Shown: positions 10,812-20,692, numbered from the stretch's first letter. The stretch is 23,057 nt of DNA from Rhizophagus sp. LPA8_4_AMF (GCA_021464525.1 JADRCO010001058.1:1-23057), one strand, 5' to 3'. Translations and numbers: made by a program. Notes: a model not told the origin generated them from the sequence alone.

Positions 10812-10935
10812 GGGACACTTAGAGCTTGATATAAAATAAAAATTATACGCTCTGTTCCGAGAATGGTGGTATAATTTTATCTTATTTTGGCTTTACCGAA
10901 TATTTCCAAGTTCTTTAACATTTTCTAAGTGTCCC
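10812..10935. mobile_element. Small MITE-like element with CGGGACACTTAGA ends
   Basis: CGGGACACTTAGA at the left end is inverted at the right (TCTAAGTGTCCCG is near-perfect over 13 bp). The interior has further inverted matches around TTATAC and CCGAGAATGGTGG. It is about 124 bp with no coding capacity and no clear target duplication. Confidence 0.5.
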
Positions 10936-11782
10936 GAATATAGTTGGCTGGAACTATAAAACAAGTGGTATCCATTCTTACTGCCCAAAAGAAATAATTG
11001 ATTGTTGATTTTACTTAATTTGGCTATATCATAATATGCTCATATTCATCATGTTACATCATTCATTGCCGAATATCAGATGTCTTTATATCTTTAAGGG
11101 AGCTCAAGAAGTATCTATCAGTAAATAATTTTATGATGCTATTGCTCACTTAATCCATATTTAAGGTTGGATTGGTCCGGTCTTCATGGTCTTCAGTCTA
11201 AAATTGGAGGACCGGACTGGTCTGATTTACATAAATTGTTTATCAATAAAAATTGCCAACATATACATTATTAATATGAATAATAAAAATTTTTTTTCGC
11301 AATTTTACTATGAAACTTTACATTTGTTATTCATATGGTATAAATTACTTAAATTATAATTTACGCAATTACCATAGTAGTAGTATAATAGTGTAATGAT
11401 CATATTCAATCAAACGATTTACAAATCTGAATTTTTTTTACAAAAAAGTTTTTTGGCCCCTTCTTGGGGTTTTTTTTTATCACTTCTGTACTTTTTTATT
11501 CACCATCATTTCATTATTTTATTGATACTTTATTATTTTATTTGTTATTTTATCAGAAAAAATTTTGATATGACATATTGGTTAATGTAGCAGACTTATA
11601 ATATAAAGTAAAACAATCCAAAGTATGAGCTATAAAATGATTTCATTAATAATAACATCCAAATTTATTATTAATTTTTTATCAAAAATTTGAATTAAAA
11701 TCAATTTCTTGAGTAGTTAAAATTGCACAGTATCCAATGAATTTATATTAGTAGTCCACATGTTATCCATGCTCTATTTTAT
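10936..11782. other. Intergenic region 3' of copy C
   Basis: No gene is supported. A short arm-like stretch at about 11170-11228 carries GGTCCGGTC and its inverse GACCGGACT, in the style of the foldback arms elsewhere. A hydrophobic open frame at 11396-11590 reads T-rich DNA and has no family resemblance. Confidence 0.45.
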
Positions 11783-13041
11783 TCAATCTTGTTTAATAAG
11801 TTCAATGCACCACTAAATAAAAAAAAAGATAAATATTTTATTCAGAATTACGAATTATAAAAAATAACTTACCTCATCATTTCCTCCTAATCTTTCATTA
11901 TGACAAACAACTTCCTGAAAAGTATCATTTCCTATAGTAAATTGGATATCATGACTACGTAAAAATATCTCTTGTGATACAATTCCCATAACGCTAAGAT
12001 TAATAATATCATTTGATTTTAAATAATTTTGGTGATTTTCTGGTTTACTATGGCTAACCTTCCACCAATTAATTGTATTATTACTACAACACACTATAAA
12101 AAAATGAAAAGTACTTTATGTCACATTGATTCATAATAATTTAAATAAACAATTTTCAAATATTACCTTCTGTATGTTCACTTATCGGAGATTTGTAATA
12201 AGTATGACCATTATAATCAACATTTATTTCAAGAAACTTATAAGAATTGTTGTGCTTTAGCTTAATACTATGAGAATTATAAGTATAATTGGTATTGCCA
12301 TCTTGAGGGTCATAGGAGTAATTTATACTAAATTTAATTTTCCATAAAGCATTTGAACCGAGCTCTTGACTATTTACAAAAACCTGATTAAAGTGATATA
12401 ATAGTGTTTGTTAATTTCTCAAAATTATTATAACAAGATTAATACAAAAACCATACCACTTGAAATTCACTTCCGGTTGTATAGAGTAAATTTTCAATTG
12501 AACTTAAATATTTTCCAGTAGCAACGTGTTTTAAAGCTACAATGGATTCATTTCTAATTAAATTTAATTCATCCGTAATAATTTCTTCAAATTCTCTAAT
12601 CAAATCATTCATTGATTTGATTTTTTCTTTTCTTTTAATAAATTCCAAAAGATAATTATAACGACAATTATCATTATTATTTGAAAGTGAATGACAAAAA
12701 TAATTTTTTTGTTCTTCTATATCATTAATTTCAGCATTATAACAATATTTTCTAAATTTTGAAATAAATTCTGGAGTTTCACCATTATTCCTTTCAGGAA
12801 TATATTTTAATAATCTTAATAATCTTTTATTAGTATTTTTAAACACTGTAAAAGAAATATCTTCTTTAAGTGCATTACGAAGTTTTTCAAGACTATCAAT
12901 TTCAGCGGGAAGTGAGATAATAGGATCCACGAATGATATAGCAATTTTCACATCGTTAATATTTTTAAGTTTAAAATATTTTTGAATATCATTTATCCAT
13001 TCATCTGGATGAATTTTTCCATCATATTTTGGAATTTCCAT
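11783..13041 (-). CDS. Gag-like/MIR fusion protein, copy C (four exons, 350 aa)
   Basis: Exons are 13041-12457, 12383-12167, 12093-11873 and 11812-11783. Introns are 73, 73 and 60 bp with donors GTATGG, GTAATA and GTAAGT. The start MEIPKYDGKIHPDEW lines up with D and E. The N-terminal 160 residues are Gag-like (PKYDG..HPDEWI, FISKFRKYCYNAEI, NDIEEQKNYF). It lacks the DRDWL segment of D and E and reads NINDVKIAISF instead. The MIR part runs from about residue 165 (ESIVALKHVATGKYLSS) through SIKLKHNNSYKFLE and FLRSHDIQFTIGND to the nine-codon last exon WCIELIKQD. A canonical AATAAA (11783-11778) begins on the last base of the stop codon. Upstream sequence is shared with D and E. The function is not known for this family. 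Confidence 0.85.
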
Positions 13042-13090
13042 TTTTTTTTTTTAATTTTAATAACGAACAAAACGACAAATGAATTTAATG

Positions 13091-13210
13091 AATTTCGGTA
13101 TTAATTTTTCCGTAGTTTAATATTTATATAGACACTGAATCGACATGCCAGTTTAAATTCATTATATTACATAATGACATATGATAAATAAAGAAGTTGT
13201 AGTCAATTAT
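13091..13210 (-). promoter_or_regulatory. Conserved upstream block of copy C
   Basis: It shares TTTCGGTATTAATTTTTCCG, ATCGACATGCC and TGACATATGATAAATAAAG with the regions upstream of D and E at a similar distance from the ATG. Weaker similarity to E continues up to about 13530 (for example TCAAGTTAAAATTTAAT). It probably holds the core promoter. An A/T-rich leader follows before the ATG. Confidence 0.45.
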
Positions 13211-14266
13211 GACAAAATATAATGGTAATTGGCAAAATTATAAATTATTTTCGAAATGAATCAATGAATTTAGCACTATTTAGTTATAGTAAATTATAGC
13301 AATTATTTATTATTATGATATTATTGTTTATTAATTATTTACTATACATTTCACATGTTTGTGTATATAATTTTTGCGTCATAATCTTACTATTATATTT
13401 TTTAATACTATAAAATAATCGTTTTATAATTGATAGTTCTATATTTATATTCACAAAGAACCAAGTTTTCTTTTTATTCTTTTTTACATTATCATGATCA
13501 AGTTAAAATTTAATATTCACAAATATTTATTTCTTAGCAATAAACTAGCAGTTGCCCGTTACTTCACAACCGGGATCAAATGGACTTAAAAAATATAATA
13601 AATTATGTATAATTTTTGATATCGTCAATAAAAATGATACGAATCTAAAGATCAATCATTTTAGCGAGTTTCATTAATTAATTTGATGAAGACATGTTAC
13701 ACGTTACACAATTCAAATTAATTAATTGATTTATACAGGGAAATCTAAATCTCACCAAATTTTTAATATATTGATTATAAATGTTAAATAAGAATTGTAT
13801 AGATGCAATTTATATTTTATGAAATATTTTCTATATTTCATCGCTAATTAGTCACAATCAATCTGAAGTTCGACATAAACTAATTAATCTGTGAAGCTTC
13901 ATCACATGATTACGTAATAGAAATCATACTTAATCTAGTAAAAATTTTATAGTAATTCTTTTCACGGCAACGAAATTAATTACTATTAATTAATTATTTT
14001 TGGTTTGAACCGAAAAAGCCAAAAAAAAAAAAAAAAATTATAAATATTTTCGGTATTGAAAAAAACCGAGAATAAAAAAAACTAATTATTTATTTTTTTT
14101 TAGTTGAACTTTTTTTCGTTAATTAAAAAAATATGATAGTTAACCAAATTATTTTAGTTATATTAAACACGGAATAGATCAGGCGTAGTCATATCCCGCC
14201 TCTCATGTTGCATAATTAAAATTATTTGTACGAGAGGGTAATCTAATCTCTGAATTTTAATTATAG
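13211..14266. other. AT-rich region upstream of copy C
   Basis: To about 13530 it shares patches with the region upstream of copy E. At 13547-13575 is CTAGCAGTTGCCCGTTAC followed by ACAACCGGG, a small C/G-containing island in AT-rich DNA that could be the end of a decayed element. An A17 run lies near 14021. No gene is seen. Confidence 0.4.
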
Positions 14267-14470
14267 ATGAGATATTATTCTGAAGAAGGTTACGGTTGCG
14301 ATCTTAAAATATCTTACTGTGTGGCACAATATACTTATAAAAAAATAAAAATTTTTCTTTGCTGTAGTAAAGTGGGTTATGATAAATTTAAAAATGTTAA
14401 ATATCTTGATAAAGCTGAAGTAGTTCTTAAATGTCTTAATAATATGGATGACATTTTAAATGAATTTTGA
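14267..14470 (+). pseudogene. Protein kinase N-lobe-like fragment (67 codons)
   Basis: This open stretch starts just after TTTTAATTATAG, which could be a 3' splice site. It encodes 67 residues ending in AEVVLKCLNNMDDILNEF. That end resembles the beta-3 strand with the ATP-binding lysine (VALK.L type) and the start of helix C in the kinase families expanded in arbuscular mycorrhizal fungi. It then stops at TGA TAA where such kinases continue with a helix. There is no clear glycine loop before it. It could instead be a small gene of unknown function. The kinase reading rests on a short motif only, and a C-lobe-like piece on the same strand lies 2.6 kb downstream. Confidence 0.45.
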
Positions 14471-14524
14471 TAATACATTATTTCTTTTTAATTTAATTAT
14501 ACCAATATACAAGGGAATCGATGA

Positions 14525-15171
14525 AATGATCTTCAGTCACGCGACATATACTACATGTATTACATGTGATCAATTAAACGTGATCAAGTTTTGATTGAGC
14601 GAAAATAGTGGATCTATTGGATTGGATTGAAGATGCCGTTTTTAAATTCCTATTAGATACTATGATTATAAATACTTTTAATATTAGATAGTTTCAGAAA
14701 ATTTACATAAAACTTTTGCATTGAAAGCTTTTTATAAATCACAGCTAAAGAAATTGTCCATGAGATATATTATGATTTAGTTATTACAACTCGTGATGCA
14801 TCAAAGTTTAAAGAATTCTATAAACACACTGAAAACAGAATATATACATATTTATATAAACTATACACTTATAACTATGTGAATTGCCAATATTTCTGAT
14901 AATGACTTGACATGTTTTTTTTTAATTAGAAGTATTCGGTGCACGTAGTTTGTTTATTGGAAAGTTTGAACTATCAAGGATTACTTTATGGAAAAACATC
15001 ATAAATCTAGTACTATTATTTATGATTATTGAAAATCAAAATATTGGTTAAATTCATTAAATATTATGCACAAAATTTTGGCTACTTATCAATAATTAAG
15101 GAATTCAATATTTTGACAAATAAATTGAATTAATTCATAATTTCTTAAATATAACTCGCATCCTATTTTAT
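14525..15171. repeat. Duplicated 3' flank of copy D
   Basis: It matches 18540-19107 downstream of copy E. Shared words are TTACATGTGATCAAT, GTTTCAGAAAATTTACATAA, AAATTGTCCATGAGATATAT, GGAAAAACATCATAAATCTAG and CAAAATTTTGGCTACT. An 80-100 bp segment (about 14815-14895) is present here and missing near E. Confidence 0.75.
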
Positions 15172-15172
15172 T
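15167..15172 (-). terminator. AATAAA overlapping the stop codon of copy D
   Basis: The stop TGA runs straight into AATAAAATAGG. The same arrangement is seen in C (11778-11783) and E (19107-19112). It is a possible polyadenylation signal that would give a very short 3' untranslated region. This is inferred from sequence only. Confidence 0.35.
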
Positions 15173-16435
15173 CAACCTTGATTAATAAGTTCAATGCACC
15201 ACTAATAAAGGAAAAAACAGTAAATATATATTTGTTATTATTATAAATATAAAATAAAATGACTTACTTCATCATTTCCTCCTAATCTTTCATTATGGCA
15301 AATAAATTCTTGAAAATTATCATTTCCAATAGTAAATTGAAAATCATGACTACGTAAAAATGAACTTTGAGAATCATCACGTCTATAAGTGCTAAGATTA
15401 ATAGTATCATTTGACTTTAAATATCCTTGGTGATTTTCTAATTTACTATGCTTAAAACCCCAACTAAATTTAACTTTATTTCCGTCACAACATACTAATA
15501 AAAATTATTAATGAGTACTTTCTGTCACTTTAATTAATAAAAAGCTTTCAATTTCTTACCTTCTGTATGTTCAGTTATCGGAGATTTGTAATAAGTATAA
15601 GCATTGGGTTGCTTGTCATAATAATAATAACAATAATGTAATCCAAGAAACTTGCCAGATTTGATATGTCGTAAACATATAGAAGTTTTATTATATATAG
15701 CTAATTCATTATAAAATTCAATTTTCCATAAAGCATTTAGATCAGGTTTTAGTAGGCTGTCTGCAAAAACCTAAAATAATTAATAAAAGTCAATAATAAA
15801 TAAAATAAAAAAGAAATATTAAATAGTCTTACCAGTTGAAGTTTGCTTCCGGTTGTATAACATAAATTTTCAATTGAACTTAAATATTTTCTTGTGGAAA
15901 CATGCTTTAAAGCTACAATAGATTCATTTTTAATCAAATTTGGTTCAACTGAAACAATTTCCTCAATTTCTTTAACTAAATCATTCATTGATTTGATTTT
16001 CTCCCATCTTTTAATAAATTCCAGAAAATAATCATAACAATTGTTACCATTATCATTTGAAAGTTTTGGGAGTGCATTACAAAAATAATTTTTTTGTTCT
16101 CTTATATCATTGATATCAGCATTATAGCAAAGTTTTCGAAATTGTGAAATAAATTTTGAAATATTTCCACCTTCTTTTTCAGGAATATATCTTAAAAATT
16201 CTAATAACTTCTTATTTGTATATTTAAATACTGTAAAAGAAATATCCTCTTTAAGTGCATTACGAAGTTTTTCAAAACTATCAATCCCATTCGGAAGTGA
16301 GATAATAGGGTCTACGAACGATATAGTAATTTTCAACCAATCGCGATCGTTAATATTTTTAAATTTAAAATAAATTTGGATATCATTTATCCATTTATCT
16401 GGATGAATATTTCCATCATATTTCGGAAAATCCAT
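15172..16435 (-). CDS. Gag-like/MIR fusion protein, copy D (four exons, 356 aa)
   Basis: Exons are 16435-15833 (201 codons), 15770-15560, 15494-15268 and 15201-15172. Introns are 62, 65 and 66 bp, all GT-AG with phases 0/1/0. I start at MDFPKYDGNIHP, as in E. An in-frame ATG 54 bases upstream lies at the TATA-like stretch and is not shared. Residues 1-165 are the Gag-like part. The MIR trefoil starts at about 171 (ALKHVSTRKYLSS; the usual TGK is TRK here), continues with SICLRHIKSGKFLG at exon 2 and SSFLRSHDFQFTIGND in exon 3, and closes with WCIELINQG. No CCHC knuckle, protease or polymerase is present, so this is not a complete retroelement. E is its closest sister. The gene sits between two pieces of kinase-like sequence on the other strand. 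Role unknown. Confidence 0.86.
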
Positions 16436-16475
16436 CTCTATTTTTTTTTTAATTTGATGGTGTAAAGGAGCAAAG

Positions 16476-16725
16476 GATATATATCGCATTTCGGTATTAA
16501 TTTTTCCGAAATTGAATCGACATGCCGGTTTTAGACAAGATTATATTACGTAATGACATATGATAAATAAGAAGTTATAGTCAATTATGACGAAATATAA
16601 TGGTAATTTTCTTGTACATTCACACTACATTCACACACTAATAAAGTTCGAAATGAATCAATGAACCTAGCACTATTTAGTTATAGTAAATAATAACATT
16701 TCACATGTTTATGATTTTTGCGCCG
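16476..16725 (-). promoter_or_regulatory. TATA-like stretch and conserved upstream block of copy D
   Basis: An ATATATAT run lies at 16477-16484, some 45 bp before the ATG. It is followed upstream by the block TTTCGGTATTAATTTTTCCG, GACATGCCGGTTTTAGAC and GACATATGATAAATAAG. Similarity to C and E ends near 16722, where unrelated CCGGATAA repeats start. Confidence 0.5.
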
Positions 16726-16737
16726 AATTGTAGTGTT

Positions 16738-16864
16738 TGGATCCGTAACCGGATTTAACCGGATAAACCCGGATAATTTTTTTTTCGGATATCCGGATAA
16801 TTGTGGTTTTATCCGGATAAATATCCGGTTAAAAAATATCCGGGTTTGACCGGAATCTGGATAA
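16738..16864. repeat. CCGGATAA palindromic repeat cluster
   Basis: About ten variants of CCGGATAA/TTATCCGG and AACCGGAT sit in both orientations. They include the perfect palindrome GGATATCCGGATA and the ends TTTGGATCC and ATCTGGATAA. The cluster looks like a small foldback without core. It starts where the D upstream similarity stops. Confidence 0.6.
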
Positions 16865-17079
16865 TGAAATTTAAAAAAAAATTTTTTAAATCAAAAATTC
16901 GACGGGATCGATAACCACCATAATAGTAGTGGCGCAGCAATTTTGATGACGATTTTAACGAAAAATCGAACTTTTTATATACCATTATCATTCTTAGAAA
17001 TGTACATATATAAAATCTTGTTCATTGTGAGCAATATCTGTATGGGATAAAAAGGATAAAGAAAATGAAGAGGATAAAG

Positions 17080-17514
17080 AGGATAATATTTATATTAGTG
17101 ATTTAGGATTATGCCAACCTGTAAAGCCTTTTTTCAAAAAAGATAATAATTCCATTTATGGTATCTGAAATATTTAAGAGGTAAACCTTATACTCAAGCT
17201 AGAGACATTTATAATTCTTCTACTCTATTTAATGATAAAGAAATGATCTTCAACTTAGTGTAAGTATTTGTAAAGGTGAACGTACCGAAATTATTGCTGT
17301 ATAGATTTGATGAAAAAAGGCCATCCACATTATTAGAAGTTAGAAATATTATTAAAGAATGGATTTTTATTCCTAATGAAATGAATGCAAATGAAGAGCT
17401 AAAAAGTAATATGGGATTGATAAACATACCAAGCATCATTATTAAATCTCATTCACAAGCATGTTATACAATTCGCTTACTGATTTTACTAGTGGAAAAT
17501 TAAATACAAAGCCA
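17080..17514 (+). pseudogene. Protein kinase C-lobe remnant with frameshifts
   Basis: Pieces of a kinase C-lobe appear in order but in changing frames. NIYISDLGLCQPVKPFF (DLG in place of DFG, near 17085) ends at a TGA near 17166. LRGKPYTQARDIY follows (about 17177-17215, the activation segment to helix F region). Then comes LQLSVSICKGERTEII (about 17249-17300), and after a stop DEKRPSTLLEVRNIIKEW, open to the TAA at about 17503. The APE-type motif and the segment between GERTEII and KRPST are deleted or damaged. The signature words match tyrosine-kinase-like families expanded in glomeromycotan fungi (from knowledge of the family). It is not functional. Confidence 0.8.
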
Positions 17515-18136
17515 TCAGGTATGTTATGTGCGTAATTTTGCACAATTATTTTATATTGGATTAATTTATTTACTCAATTATATAATTCTCCAAACAGTTG
17601 AAAATTAATTAATCATATTTGTGGATTTTTAAAAATTTGGCAAATGTTTGATATTGTGTATTTTAACAGCAACCATTCTTTTTATTTTTATTAGAATTAT
17701 TTAAACATCTAAGGCTAGAGCAGTAAAAGGTTTATGAGATTCTTTAGTTTGTAATTTAAGTAAAATTTAAATAATTCTTTTTTTTATATATATATATAAC
17801 TCATCCGATTATTAAATAAATTTAAGTGTATGAATCAAGGCTCAATGTCCTGTATTGCTTATTATTACCTAATTGCAATGAATTTTATTAAGTCAATGCT
17901 CAACACTATATATCGATCAATTAATTCGGGCCGCAGTTATCGATGAATAACTTCAATTGCCCCAGCCAACACCGGCAATTTTGATTTTAGAGATCTACTG
18001 CAGTCCGGGATGACCTTAAACTACCACTTTTAGGATTTTAGGATGGTCGACATTTGAATTAATTATTATATGAGCTCGGAACTTTGAAAATTTTGGAAAT
18101 GATCACATGATCATGCAGGTAATGCTGCGGGGGTGC
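17515..18136. other. Intergenic region after kinase remnant
   Basis: No coding region is supported. A slightly more GC-rich patch at about 17925-18055 has no recognisable motif. Confidence 0.4.
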
Positions 18137-18354
18137 TCCAGCTGCACCCAAAACATTCCGGCGTTAGCTGCGTTATGCAGTAACTTGTGAACGTCACGTG
18201 ATAAACAGTGACGAATAATGGCGTGACAAATAGGACTTTACTATGCGAAAAAAACCAAGTCCCTCAGATGCTTATGGAAAATGGAAACAAAGAGGGGTGT
18301 GACACGTGTGATAATTAAATTTACCATTGCGGAATTTTTTCGGGTGCAGCTGGA
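18137..18354. mobile_element. MITE-like element with TCCAGCTGCACCC ends
   Basis: TCCAGCTGCACCCAAAACATTCCG-type sequence at the left is inverted at the right (CGGAATTTTTTCGGGTGCAGCTGGA), with 13 identical terminal bases and a good further match. The length is 218 bp. It contains TCACGTGA (18194-18201) and CACGTG (18303-18308). No open frame and no clear target duplication. Confidence 0.6.
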
Positions 18355-18539
18355 CTAGTTCAAAACCAACAACACTTTCATATATATTAAATAAAACATT
18401 ATAACTATTATATTGAAATGGATAAATTATTTTTATTTTATCAGTTATTTATATTTCGTTTAACCTGAATACCCATAAAATATAACTGGAAATTATAAAT
18501 TAATAATAATGATATGGCGTGAACATTTCATTCTTCTGC

Positions 18540-19107
18540 GGTGATACTGGGAATGTTCTTCAGTCACGGGATATGTACCCAATTGAATATATTACATGTG
18601 ATCAATATAATTAAACGTGATCAATTCATCGATTGGGATTGGATTGTATGATTAGAAATACTTTAACATTAAATAAATTGGTTACAGAGTTTCAGAAAAT
18701 TTACATAAAACATTTGCATTGAAAGCTTTTTATAATTTTGATAAAAGAAATTGTCCATGAGATATATTATGGTTTAGTTATTACAACTCGTAATGCACCA
18801 AAAGTTTAAAATGTCAATATTTTGATAATGGCTAATGGCTTGCCATGAATTTTTTTAATTAGAATAGTAGGTACACCGTAGTTTGTTTATTAAAGTTTGA
18901 ACTATCAATATTACAAGTGATTTGTTTACGGAAAAACATCATAAATCTAGTACTATTATTTATGATTATTAAAAATCAAAAAAAAATCAAAATATTGGCT
19001 AAATTCATTAAATATTGTGTACAAAATTTTGGCTACTCGTCAGTAATTAATTTTTGACAAATAAATTAAAGTAATTCATATTTCTCAAATATACCTCGCA
19101 TCCTACT
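18540..19107. repeat. Duplicated 3' flank of copy E
   Basis: This is the partner of 14525-15171, in the same orientation and the same distance from the terminal exon. It shows that the duplicated unit includes the 3' flank, the gene and the upstream region. Confidence 0.75.
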
Positions 19108-20692
19108 TTATTCAAACTTTTTAATAAGTTCAATGCACCACTAATAAAGGAAAAAAAACAGTAAATATTACTTAACATTTAAAATAATATAAATAAAATG
19201 ACTTACTTCATCATTTCTTCCTAATCTTTCATAATGGCAAATAACTTCTTGAAAATTATCATTTCCAATAGTAAATTGAACATCATGACTACGTAAAAAT
19301 AAATTCTGAGAAGTATCACGTTTATAAATTCCAAGATTAATAATATCATTTGACTTCAAATATCCTTGGTGATTTTCTAATTTACTATGCTTAAACTCCC
19401 AATTTAATTTAGTACTATTTCCGCCGCAACATACTAATAAAATTACTAATGAGTACTTTCTGTCACTTTAATTGGTGATAAATTAAGTAAAAAGCTTTTC
19501 AATTTATTACCTTCTGTATGGTCACTTGTCGGAGATTTGTAACGAAGATAAATATTGGGCCGATTGGCATCAAAACAATAATAATAAAATCCAAGATACT
19601 TTCCAGATTTGACATGTCGTAAACGTATGGATCTATTATATATAGCTAATTCACTTCTAAATTCAATTTTCCATAAAGCATTCAGATCTGACTCTAGTTG
19701 GCTGCCTGCAAAAACCTAAAATAATTAGATAAAAGGCAATCATCAATGAAATAAAAAGTAATATATTAAAAGAATCGAAATAAATAATTTTACGCAGGGC
19801 GTTACCAACGCACCCCCTTTTTTGGAAATTATTATATAGTAAATTTGCCGATCATTTGTGATCACGTGAAACAATAAATTTCTTTTTTTTTTAATAAACA
19901 CGTCGCAAACCTTGCGTACTTATTATAGCTTTTAAAGTACACGTTCTATTGCATATTTTTGCATGCTCCACAACTTTACTTATAAGACTAAAAAGGTTTT
20001 ATAATACTAATTTTGACTTTTGTATATAATATAACATGGGGTGCGTTGCTACGCACCTGCGTATAAATTTTAAACCCTAAAAGATATACCAGTTGACATT
20101 TGCTTCCGGTTGTATAACATAAATTTTCAACTGAAGTTAAATATTTTCCTGTAGAAACATGCTTTAAAGCCACAATAGATTCATTTTTAATCAAATTTGA
20201 TTCAACTGCAACAATTTCCATAATTTCCTTAACTAAATCATTCATTGATTTGATCTTCTCCTTTCTTTTAATAAATTCCAGAAGATAATCATAACAATCT
20301 TTATCTTTATCATTTGAAAGTTTTAGAAGTGCATTATAAAAATAATTTATTTGCTCTTCTATATCATTAATTTCAGAATTATAGCATAATTTACGAAAAT
20401 TCGAGATAAATTTTGAAGTATTCCCACCTTCTCTTTCAGGAATATATCTTAATGATTCTAATAATCTCTTATTTGTGCATTTAAATGCTGTAAAAGAAAT
20501 ATCCTCTTTAAGTGCATTACGAAGTTTTTCAAAACTCTCAATCCCATTCGGAAGTGAGATAATAGGGTCTACGAACGATATAGTAATTTTCAACCAATCG
20601 CGATCATTAATATTTTTAAGTTTAAAATAAATTTGGATATCATTTATCCATTCATTTGGATGAATAGTTCCATCATATTTCGGAAAATCCAT
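19108..20692 (-). CDS. Gag-like/MIR fusion protein, copy E (four exons, 355 aa; insertion in intron 1)
   Basis: Exons are 20692-20090 (201 codons), 19715-19511, 19433-19207 and 19140-19108. Intron 1 is 374 bp against 62-76 bp in the other intact copies, because a terminal-inverted-repeat element sits in it. Introns 2 and 3 are 77 and 66 bp. The Gag-like part (MDFPKYDGTIHPNEW to about 165) and MIR part (ALKHVSTGKYLTS, SIRLRHVKSGKYLG, LFLRSHDVQFTIGND, then WCIELIKKFE) are both complete. The last exon runs three bases longer than in C and D and ends at a TAA that lies inside an AATAAA. Reading through exon 1 would add a short tail (VYLLG...), but the intact downstream exons make splicing far more likely. 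If the enlarged intron lowers splicing, a truncated Gag-only product would result; this is untested. Confidence 0.84.
19793..20061. mobile_element. 269-bp terminal-inverted-repeat element in intron 1 of copy E
   Basis: The ends are 25-bp inverted repeats with 20 of 25 matches. The left end starts CGCAGGGCGTT and runs to AACGCACCCC; the right end is GGGGTGCGTT through to CACCTGCG. A TA lies directly outside each end (19791-19792 and 20062-20063), consistent with a TA target duplication. A longer degenerate A/T duplication is also possible. It has no coding capacity, so it is a non-autonomous MITE-like element. Intron 1 of copy D has no such insert, which places the insertion after the D/E split. 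Confidence 0.7.

Noticed and set aside
11396-11590. Plus-strand hydrophobic open frame of 64 codons
   Set aside because: The hydrophobicity comes from T-rich low-complexity DNA. There is no signal, family or neighbour support.
16809-16991. Minus-strand open frame of 60 codons
   Set aside because: It runs through the CCGGATAA repeat cluster and low-complexity DNA.
17209-17439. Minus-strand open frame of 76 codons
   Set aside because: It is antisense to the kinase relic, whose plus-strand words are recognisable.
5942-20692. The cluster as a complete LTR retrotransposon
   Set aside because: Only the Gag-like part is present. There are no long terminal repeats, no protease, reverse transcriptase or integrase motifs, and the genes have introns.
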